Below, piece by piece: positions 9,433 to 16,860 of a stretch of DNA of 37,608 bases. A model generated the notes under the pieces. That model did no database searches and had not been told where the DNA came from. It was given only the letters and a program-made list of their open reading frames with translations. The stretch spans positions 1 to 37,608 of the forward strand of contig JAJRSS010000260.1 of NCBI GenBank assembly GCA_024278615.1, written 5' to 3'. Positions within the stretch are counted from its first letter, which is position 1. Each line of letters begins with the position of its first letter. The DNA comes from Alphaproteobacteria bacterium (lineage in GTDB: Bacteria; Pseudomonadota; Alphaproteobacteria; Rhodospirillales; 2-02-FULL-58-16). Made by a program: the position numbers and the translations under genes.

Positions 9433-10506
9433 CTACTGTTGCATGTAGGTCTTCGTTTCCTGCCAGAGTTCGAGCATTTTCTCGCGAAGCTGCCCGCTCA
9501 TCGGGCCCATGAATTGAACCTTGGCGATCTTCTTCGGATTGCCGAGAACGGCGCGATTGAACGCCGTTTCCGGTAGCTGCGCATTGGCCTTGGCGTTCGC
9601 CGAAGCCGGAGCGCCGATCTTCGTATCCCATTCAACATAAAATTCCGGGTCAATCATCCAGTCGATGAAGGCGCGTGCACCCTCGGCGTTTGGAGCGCCG
9701 GTGGCAATGGATAGACCGTCGAGCCAGCCGATGGCGCCTTCCTTGGGGATGATGAACTCCAGCGGGAGTTTGAACTGGGTCTTGGAGCGGGACGCCGAAC
9801 CGCTCCAATAAGTGGCCAGATCGAATTCGTTGGACGAGAAGAATTGATTCCACTCGTCCTCCGATGACCAGAAGGTGCGGATTTGCGGCTTGAGCGCCCG
9901 CAGTTTTTCACGGATCAACCCGAAGTCCGCCGGATTGTTGATATCCTGTCCGGTGGCGATGGCGGCGAACTGCACCGCCTCGACCGCATCGTCGCGCCAG
10001 CCGACCCGGCCCGCATACTTGGCGTCCCAAAGGACTTCAATGCTGTCGGGCAGGGTCTTGAAGTCTCCCGTATCGACGGCGAAAGAGGTGACGCCCCAGA
10101 CCCATGCGATGCTGTAGGTCTTTCCGGCCTTGATGAAATTTTCGTTGTTGCGCATGCCGGGCGAAAGGTCGGGGACATTTTTCATTCCCGATGTATCGAT
10201 GACCTGAATGAGGCCTTCGTCGATTGCCTGGCGCGTATAGGAGCTATTGATCAACACGACATCGTAGGCTCCAGGGTTGGTCCGCAGCTTGGTCAGCATC
10301 TCCTGCTCGGAATTGAAATAATCGTGAACGACGGCAATGCCGGTTTTCTTCTTGAACGCCTCAAGCGACCAGGCTTCGTCCGTGCCGTATCCCTGCCAGT
10401 TGAGAACGCGAATTTCGGCGGCGAACGTCTGGCGGGCTCCGATCAAGAGGCCGAGAGAAAGAACGAAGAAAGAAAGCGTCCGGAAAATATGTTTTCTTGA
10501 AATCAT
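9433..10506 (-). CDS. ABC transporter extracellular solute-binding protein (PotD-like)
   Basis: Signal peptide MISRKHIFRTLSFFVLSLGLLIGARQTFAAE followed by IRVLNWQGYGTDEAWSLEAFKKKTGIAVVHDYFNSEQEMLTKLRTNPGAYDVVLINSSY. Confidence 0.92.
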   Translation of the reverse strand: MISRKHIFRTLSFFVLSLGLLIGARQTFAAEIRVLNWQGYGTDEAWSLEAFKKKTGIAVVHDYFNSEQEMLTKLRTNPGAYDVVLINSSYTRQAIDEGLIQVIDTSGMKNVPDLSPGMRNNENFIKAGKTYSIAWVWGVTSFAVDTGDFKTLPDSIEVLWDAKYAGRVGWRDDAVEAVQFAAIATGQDINNPADFGLIREKLRALKPQIRTFWSSEDEWNQFFSSNEFDLATYWSGSASRSKTQFKLPLEFIIPKEGAIGWLDGLSIATGAPNAEGARAFIDWMIDPEFYVEWDTKIGAPASANAKANAQLPETAFNRAVLGNPKKIAKVQFMGPMSGQLREKMLELWQETKTYMQQ

Positions 10507-10547
10507 CCCTGTTTTCCCTGTTTTCCATGCGGTGAAAGGTTGGAAAA

Positions 10548-10576
10548 ATCATAGGTTAGGCCTAGTGTTTATTCAA
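10548..10576 (-). promoter_or_regulatory. Putative sigma70-type promoter of the ABC/ribokinase operon
   Basis: Minus strand TTGAAT - 17 bp (aaacactaggcctaacc) - TATGAT, about 42 nt upstream of the ATG at 10506; spacer contains the palindrome TAGGCCTA. Confidence 0.6.
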
Positions 10577-10588
10577 CCTTATTCAACC
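10569..10588. repeat. Perfect 10-bp tandem repeat ttattcaacc x2 overlapping the putative -35 element
   Basis: ttattcaaccttattcaacc read directly at 10569-10588. Confidence 0.9.
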
Positions 10589-10650
10589 GGGCGAGGCGGA
10601 GAGCCCGTTCTCAAGGCCGGATATGTTTGTTGGTTTGGAAAAGGTTAGCC

Positions 10651-11592
10651 ATGACGCGTCAGCGTATCATCCTTGATTGCGATCCCGGCCGGGACGATGC
10701 CCTGGCCATCGCCATGGCCTTGGCGTCTCCCGATGAACTCGATGTGCTGGGCGTGACCACCGTTGCCGGGAACGTGCCGCTGGACCTCACGCAACGGAAC
10801 GCGAGGTTAATTTGCGAACTTTGCGGCCACCCCGAAGTCAAGGTGTTCGCCGGTGCCGAAAGCCCGCTCAAGCTTGCAGGGGTGACGGCGGAACATGTTC
10901 ATGGCGGCAGCGGGCTGGAGGGTATGGAGGTACGCCAACCCGCGATGCCGCTTCAGGACCGCAACGCCATCGATTTCATCGTCGAAACCCTCGAAACCTC
11001 GGCGGACGACGAAATCACCCTGGTCGCCACCGGGCCGCTCACCAATCTGGCGCTGGCGTTCGCCGGCAGGCCGGAAATCCTGCCCAAAATCCGGCGGATC
11101 GTTCTCATGGGCGGCGCCTGCCGTGAAGGAGGCAACGTCACGCCGTCGGCTGAATTCAATATCCATGTGGATCCTGACGCGGCCCATGCGGTCTTCGCCT
11201 GCCGCCGTCCCCTCGTTGTCATTAACATCGACGTCACGAACCGTGTTTTGGCGACACCGGCGCACGCCGATCGCCTGCTGAATGCCGGCGCCCGGCCCGC
11301 GCGGGAGCTTTCGAGGCTGCTAAAACCGGCTGGCGGAGCGCGCGTGGAAGAATTCGGACCATCCGGCGTTGCCCTTCATGATCCGTGCACCATTGCCTGG
11401 TTGCTGAAGCCCGGGCTTTTTGAGACGAAGCTCGTCAATGTTTCCATAGAAACCAAAGGCGACCTTACCCTGGGCGCCACGGTCGTTGATTTTCGGGGCA
11501 TCACCGGCCGCCAGCCCAATGCGCTCTGGGCCTGCGAAGCCGCTTCGGCCGAAATCATCGAGCTTCTGATCGACCGGATTGCGCGTTTGTGA
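10651..11592 (+). CDS. Inosine-uridine preferring nucleoside hydrolase family protein
   Basis: MTRQRIILDCDPGRDDALAIAMAL (DxDxxxDDxxAI signature), VTTVAGNV, HGGSGLEG, LVATGPLTNLALA, MGGA, EFNIHVDPDAA, HDPCTIAWLL. Confidence 0.95.
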   Translation: MTRQRIILDCDPGRDDALAIAMALASPDELDVLGVTTVAGNVPLDLTQRNARLICELCGHPEVKVFAGAESPLKLAGVTAEHVHGGSGLEGMEVRQPAMPLQDRNAIDFIVETLETSADDEITLVATGPLTNLALAFAGRPEILPKIRRIVLMGGACREGGNVTPSAEFNIHVDPDAAHAVFACRRPLVVINIDVTNRVLATPAHADRLLNAGARPARELSRLLKPAGGARVEEFGPSGVALHDPCTIAWLLKPGLFETKLVNVSIETKGDLTLGATVVDFRGITGRQPNALWACEAASAEIIELLIDRIARL

Positions 11593-11655
11593 GCGAAGCT
11601 GTCCCAGGTCCGCACCGGCGAGCATATACATCCGGATTTCCGGCCGTTCCGGGAT

Positions 11656-12603
11656 TCAGACGGCGGTAATCGCCGGTTTCCATCCCTTGGGCAGGCCGGC
11701 ATTCCCGACTTGGCCGAAAATTTCGTCGTCAGGCAGCGCCTTTTCGACGATAGCGCGCACCGCGATCAATTTCTCCAGGTCGATACCGGTCGTCATTCCT
11801 TCCGATTCCAACAGGAAGACCAGATCTTCGGTGACGATGTTCCCGGAAGCGCCCGGGGCAAACGGGCATCCGCCCAGGCCGCCGAGCGAACTGTCGAGCG
11901 ACCGGGCGCCGGCGTCGACGGCGGCCATCGCATTGGCAAGGCCGAGGCCCAGGGTGTTGTGGAGGTGGACGCCACCGAGCTTGCCGCCAATGTCTTGAGC
12001 AACGGCGCGAAACAGCCGTTTGACTTGGGAAGGATGGGCATATCCCGCCGTATCGGCCAGGCCGACCTCATCGCAACCGGCTTCAACGCAGGCAACGGCA
12101 AGCCGCCGAACGGCGTCCTCATCGACAGCGCCTTCGAACGAGCAGCCGAAAGCGGTGGACAGGCCGGCTTCGATATGCGGGCGGCGGTCCTGGGGCAGCG
12201 AGTCCCGAAGCGCGCAGGCCCGCTGAACTTCCTCGACCATCTGGTCGGGGGTGCGCCTAACATTGGCCAGGGAATGACTTTCGCTAACCGAGACGGGGAG
12301 GGTGATTTTGGCCGCTCCGGCGGCAATGGCGTTTTCCACGCCTCTGAAATTGGGCGCCAGGGCGGCGACCGTGAGGCCGTCGATTTCCCTGGCGCCGCGG
12401 ACGACGGTGTCCGCGTCACTCATGCCTTTAACCACATTGGGCGGCACGAACGAGCAGACTTCGATTTCCCGGACGCCCGCCGCCGCTTCCGCCTTGATCC
12501 ACTTGAGCTTGTCGGGCGTCGCCATAAGGCCTTTCGCGTTCTGCAGACCGTCACGCGGCCCGACTTCGGAAACAAGGATGTCGATTTCTTCAGTGCTGTT
12601 CAT
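11656..12603 (-). CDS. Hydroxymethylglutaryl-CoA lyase
   Basis: From ATG 12603: MNSTEEIDILVSEVGPRDGLQNAKG...EVCSFVPPNVVKGMSDAD...HLHNTLGLGLANAMAAVDAGARSLDSSLGGLGGCPFAPGASGNIVTEDLVFLLESEG. Confidence 0.92.
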   Translation of the reverse strand: MNSTEEIDILVSEVGPRDGLQNAKGLMATPDKLKWIKAEAAAGVREIEVCSFVPPNVVKGMSDADTVVRGAREIDGLTVAALAPNFRGVENAIAAGAAKITLPVSVSESHSLANVRRTPDQMVEEVQRACALRDSLPQDRRPHIEAGLSTAFGCSFEGAVDEDAVRRLAVACVEAGCDEVGLADTAGYAHPSQVKRLFRAVAQDIGGKLGGVHLHNTLGLGLANAMAAVDAGARSLDSSLGGLGGCPFAPGASGNIVTEDLVFLLESEGMTTGIDLEKLIAVRAIVEKALPDDEIFGQVGNAGLPKGWKPAITAV

Positions 12604-12624
12604 CGGAGAAAACTGCCGTTCTAT

Positions 12625-12653
12625 TTGACGGAATAGAATTCTAATAGTATACC
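12625..12653 (+). promoter_or_regulatory. Putative sigma70-type promoter with operator-like half-sites
   Basis: TTGACG - 17 bp (gaatagaattctaatag) - TATACC; spacer contains palindrome TAGAATTCTA, and CTATT/AATAG/AATAG half-sites recur every 11 bp (12621, 12632, 12643). Confidence 0.6.
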
Positions 12654-12687
12654 CTGCCCGGAAAAGAACAATGCGTTTTGTTGGAGA

Positions 12688-13950
12688 ATGCCCGTGGACG
12701 AACGCATTCGACCCTCCGCCGGCCCAGGGGCCGACCCTGTTGCGTTGCCTTTGTCCGGCGTCCGTGTCATTGAGTTCTGTCATATGATCATGGGTCCGAC
12801 GTGCGGCATGGTGCTGGCCGATCTTGGCGCCGACGTTATCAAGGTCGAGCCACCCAGGGGCGACGCCACGCGGCGCCTGATCCACCAAGGGGCGGGGTTC
12901 TTCGCCGCCTGTAACCGCAACAAACGCAGCATTGTCCTCGACCTCGGTCATCCCGCCGCCGTCGGGACGGCGAGGCGTCTCCTTGACGGGGCGGACGTGC
13001 TGATCGAAAACCTGCGCCCCGGCGCGATGCAGGAGAAGGGGCTCGGATACGCCGATCTCCGCGACGATCATCCCGGGCTCATTTATTGCGCGCTCAAGGG
13101 ATTCCTTTCAGGTCCCTACAGCCACCGCAAGGCGCTCGACGAGGTGGTCCAGATGATGGGTGGCCTGGCCTATATGACCGGTCCGGAAGGACGGCCGCTT
13201 CGCGCCGGCGCCTCCGTCACCGACATTCTCGGTGGCGTTTACGGTGTTGTCGGCGTCTTGGCGGCATTGCGCGAACGCGAACGCACGGGCCGGGGCCAGG
13301 AAGTCACCGCCGCGCTGTTCGAAACCTCGGTTCACATGGTCGCCCAACACATGATGCAGTACGCGGTGACGGGGGTGCCGGCCGGACCCATGCCCGAGCA
13401 TCCCCGTGCCTGGGCGGTTTATGACATCTTCCAGTCGGCCGACGGCGAGAGCGTATTCATCGGCATTGTCAGCGACACCCAGTGGCGGGCCTTTTGCGAG
13501 GCCATGGGCCTGGACGAATGGCTGTCGGACCCCGACCTTGGTTCCAACACGCAACGCTACACGGCCCGGGATCGTCTGCTGCCCGAGCTTCGGGCCATCT
13601 TTGGCGCCATGCCGGCGGCCCAGTTGATGGATACCTGCGATCGTGTCGGCCTGCCTTTCGCGCCCATCACCAAACCGCATGACCTTTTTGACGACCCCCA
13701 TCTCAATGCCTCCGGCGGGTTGGCCAACATCACGTTGCCGGACGGAAGTGAAACCCGTGTGCCGTTGCTGCCTTTGGAAATGGAGGGACGGCGGCTTGCT
13801 GTTCGGCGCCATCTGCCGCGCATCGGCGAACAATCCCGTGAAGTTCTGCTTGAGGCGGGGTTCGCGCTCCAGGAGATCAATGACCTTATCGCGGCGGGAG
13901 CGGTTGCCGACGCCGAAGAACGCGACCCAATCGAACAGCCGGACGGTTAA
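12688..13950 (+). CDS. Class III (CaiB/BaiF) CoA-transferase
   Basis: LSGVRVIEFCHMIMGPTCGMVLADLGADVIKVEPPRGDATR, NRNKRSIVLDLGHP, DVLIENLRPGAMQEKGLGYADLRDDHPGLIYCALKGF. Confidence 0.95.
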   Translation: MPVDERIRPSAGPGADPVALPLSGVRVIEFCHMIMGPTCGMVLADLGADVIKVEPPRGDATRRLIHQGAGFFAACNRNKRSIVLDLGHPAAVGTARRLLDGADVLIENLRPGAMQEKGLGYADLRDDHPGLIYCALKGFLSGPYSHRKALDEVVQMMGGLAYMTGPEGRPLRAGASVTDILGGVYGVVGVLAALRERERTGRGQEVTAALFETSVHMVAQHMMQYAVTGVPAGPMPEHPRAWAVYDIFQSADGESVFIGIVSDTQWRAFCEAMGLDEWLSDPDLGSNTQRYTARDRLLPELRAIFGAMPAAQLMDTCDRVGLPFAPITKPHDLFDDPHLNASGGLANITLPDGSETRVPLLPLEMEGRRLAVRRHLPRIGEQSREVLLEAGFALQEINDLIAAGAVADAEERDPIEQPDG

Positions 13951-13960
13951 CGGACAGGCT

Positions 13961-14644
13961 TCAGCCGGCGCCCAGTTTCTTGCTGAGGTGGGCGGCTGTC
14001 TCGACCACCAGCTTCCGGGCCGCTTCCAGCTTTTGGGCTCGAAATCGCGTCGCCAAGCCGGAAACGCTTAAAGCGCCAATGATAACGCCGTCTGCATCGA
14101 GGACAGGCGCGGCAACCGCGGTGGCCTCGCGGCATCGCTCCCCTCTTGAGATGCAGAAGCCGTCGGACCTGATTTTGGCGAAGGGCTTGCCCGGCTCGCC
14201 GCCAAAGGCCAACAGCACCTTGCCCGTGGCGCCGACATCAAGGGGCAGGCGGGCGCCTTCGTCGATATGAAACCGCGCTTCTTGAGGGGAGTTTTGCCGA
14301 AACAGGCAAACACGCATATGCGTGTCCCGAATGTAGAAGGAAGAGCTTTCCCGCGTTTTCTCCGCCAGGCTGGCGATAACGGGACGGACCAGCGGACCCA
14401 GATCGAAGCTGTCCCGATAAAGCGCGCCCAACCGCCACAGGCTGGGCCCCAGCCGGTACAGGCCGTCTTCGCCGCGGATCAAATAGCCGAACAACTCCAA
14501 GGAACCGGCAAGCCGAAGGATAGTGCTTTTATAGAAACCCGTGCGTACGGCAATTTGCTGAAGGGCCAGCGCCTTGTCTTCTGAGTGGAACGCATCAAGA
14601 ATAGTCAGCGCCCGTTCAACCGCCTCGACCCGATCCCGAGCCAT
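13961..14644 (-). CDS. IclR-family transcriptional regulator
   Basis: MARDRVEAVERALTILDAFHSEDKALALQQIAVRTGFYKSTILRLAGSLELFGYLIRGEDGLYRLGPSLWRLG...; C-terminal IclR effector domain. Confidence 0.93.
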   Translation of the reverse strand: MARDRVEAVERALTILDAFHSEDKALALQQIAVRTGFYKSTILRLAGSLELFGYLIRGEDGLYRLGPSLWRLGALYRDSFDLGPLVRPVIASLAEKTRESSSFYIRDTHMRVCLFRQNSPQEARFHIDEGARLPLDVGATGKVLLAFGGEPGKPFAKIRSDGFCISRGERCREATAVAAPVLDADGVIIGALSVSGLATRFRAQKLEAARKLVVETAAHLSKKLGAG

Positions 14645-14820
14645 GATATTGACCTCCTTCGCGTCAAGCCGGCGCCCCGGCGGGGTATGCCGAGTATTAT
14701 TTGATATTGTATTAGACAGAATATAGTTGCAACAGAAAGAATACACCTGCCTTACCCCAGAACCCGAAAATTCCTGTGAGGGGTGATTTAGGGCCCGAGT
14801 TCCCTAAACTGAACAACGGG

Positions 14821-14868
14821 ACAAGGAATTTTCCGGCAGGACTGGCCGGAACAGGGAAATTTTCTTGT
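14821..14868. repeat. Long imperfect inverted repeat with nested perfect 7-bp hairpin
   Basis: acaaggaattttcc (14821-14834) versus ggaaattttcttgt (14855-14868, reverse complement acaagaaaatttcc, 12/14 match); nested ttccggc (14831-14837)/gccggaa (14845-14851). Confidence 0.75.
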
Positions 14869-15200
14869 GGAATTGCCCTCCCTGCCGCCTGTTTCGGCCC
14901 GATCCTCACTATTTCCCACGTGATTCCACACTTTTTACTCATCTGCGGATATCTCCAACCAAACCCTGATGGCTTTGGGGAAACCGCAAGGGACACCTTT
15001 TGTTCCTCGAAATATAATATCAACGAATTATTGCGTTGTCCGGGCCGTAAGGGTGGACCGTTGGAATCAATCGGGAAATTCGGTTATCATGGAATCAACA
15101 CCACATGCCGGAGAACCGGAAAATGGGGCGAGGGGCTCCGGCGTTCTGTAAGTACGGTCGTCAAAAAAGTTTTCGGTTACCGTTTCGACATGAGGATGGC

Positions 15201-15764
15201 ATGCGAATTACTATAATTACATCTGTTGCCGGCGCCTTTCTTTTGATCGCAATGGGTGGTTTCGCATCGGCGCAGAGCGAAAGTCACACAACCGATTCCC
15301 GTTCGGATGAGGAACGCCAGCTCGACCGGGCGGAAGACGCGCGAAGGGCGGCGCGGGACCAGGCGATGTCCCGGCTCGGCTACCCCAGCATCGATCCATA
15401 TTTACCGGTTCCGGCGCGCCAGTACGACTTCATCGCCATAAGCCGGCAAATTGCCCGGCTGGCGGCGTCGCTGAGCGCCCTAAGCGTCCAGCAGTCCACC
15501 GGTCTCGGCCCCGGTCCGGCACCCTTGGCGTCCTCCACCATGCCGGTAGCGGGGATATACGGGCCGGCGGGTCCTACGGTTCGATCGGTCCGAGCCTATC
15601 TGGAATACCGTATCGTTTTGGTTGGCAACCTGCGGCTCAAGGTCGGCGAAGTGGTGGACAAAGGCGATGAGATTATCGCCGAGGTCGTGACCCAGGATGG
15701 CAGCCTCGTCGAGAAGTACACCGTTAACAAAAAAAAAGGCAATTGGAGTATCGTAAACGAATAA
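15201..15764 (+). CDS. Secreted hypothetical protein, first gene of giant-protein locus
   Basis: ATG 15201 preceded by GAGG; signal peptide MRITIITSVAGAFLLIAMGGFASAQ; C-terminal AYLEYRIVLVGNLRLKVGEVVDKGDEIIAEVVTQDGSLVEKYTVNKKKGNWSIVNE. Confidence 0.7.
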   Translation: MRITIITSVAGAFLLIAMGGFASAQSESHTTDSRSDEERQLDRAEDARRAARDQAMSRLGYPSIDPYLPVPARQYDFIAISRQIARLAASLSALSVQQSTGLGPGPAPLASSTMPVAGIYGPAGPTVRSVRAYLEYRIVLVGNLRLKVGEVVDKGDEIIAEVVTQDGSLVEKYTVNKKKGNWSIVNE

Positions 15765-15807
15765 ACAATCGGGTGGCCTGCGTCAGGCTGAGCCAGGAGA
15801 CGATGAG

Positions 15808-16839
15808 ATGAAAAAGGGAATTACAACTTCTTTATGCGCGGCGGTATTGTCGCTATTTATTTTTACCAGTCAGATGCAGCAGGCTGGCGCCCAGACGTCC
15901 TCCAATACAAATCCTCCTCCACCGAATATCGTTTTCGAGCCAAACCCCAACATACCGATCATCGGCGGCCCGAAACGCACGGTTTCGGTGGGCAAATTTG
16001 ATGCCATCGGGTCTTTCAAATCAGCCTATGGAGGCTGGGACGTGGGCGGCGGAGCATCGGCGATGATGACCACCGCGCTCAAGGAGTCGGGGCGTTTCAT
16101 CGTTCTTGAAAGAGCCAACATACAACAAGTCCTTTCCGAACAGGAGATGGCCGGACAGGGTGTCACCCGCAAGGGCACGGGACCGGAACTTGGAAAAGTT
16201 ACCGGCGCGCAGTTTCTGATTTACGGGTCGGTCACGGAATTCGGCATCTCGGACAAGGGCGGAGGGTTCTCCATCGGGGCCTCGGGCCTTGGCAACCTTC
16301 CCTTCAACCTTGGCCTTTCGCCGCAATCGTCTTCCGGCAAGGTGGCGATGGATTTCCGGGTCGTCGATACGACGACGTCTGAAATCATCCATACTTTTTC
16401 CGTTTCCGAGCCCCTCAGCCAAAGCTCCATGGACCTGAACCTGGGCATAAAAGGAGTAACTTTCGGTTCAAACGATTTTTACCAAACTCCCATCGGCGAA
16501 GCGACGCGGCGTGTCATCAACCGCGCTGTTTACCTGTTCGCCGGTACGGCGGCCAAAGTGCAGTGGACCGGCCTGGTTGTCGATGCCTAAGGCCCCGTGG
16601 TGTACATCAATGCGGGTAATACCAATGGCGTTCGTATCGGTGACCGGTTCCGCATTGAGCGCGTGGTCAAAGTCCTGACCGATCCGCAAACGGGTGAAAT
16701 TCTGAGCAAGCGCATGTCGATGCTTGGCGTTTTGGAACTGACGAAGGTCGAGAAGAAAATGTCTTACGGAAATTTCCTTCCACTGGTTGAGGCGCAGCCA
16801 AAGCGCGGTGATATCGTTTTCGTCGACAAGCCCGGTTAA
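15808..16839 (+). pseudogene. CsgG-like secreted/outer-membrane protein with in-frame TAA (16588-16590)
   Basis: Signal peptide MKKGITTSLCAAVLSLFIFTSQMQQAGAQ; SVGKFDAIGSFKSAYGGWDVGGGASAMMTTALKESGRFIVLERANIQQVLSEQEMAGQG...GAQFLIYGSVTEF is CsgG-like. The same frame continues after TAA with GPVVYINAGNTNGVRIGDRFRIERVVKVLTDPQTGEILSKRMSMLGVLELTKVEKKMSYGNFLPLVEAQPKRGDIVFVDKPG. Confidence 0.75.
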
Positions 16840-16860
16840 GGGCTTTCCCGCGGTAGGGAG

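Noticed and set aside
14776-15216. 146-aa plus-strand ORF upstream of the secreted protein
   Set aside because: Covers the inverted-repeat intergenic region, no domain, overlaps the likely real start at 15201.
817-16590. Genome-wide TAG/TAA reassignment
   Set aside because: TAG and TAA also terminate apparently intact genes in this window (e.g. TAG at 2006-2008, TAA at 16837-16839), so wholesale recoding is unlikely.
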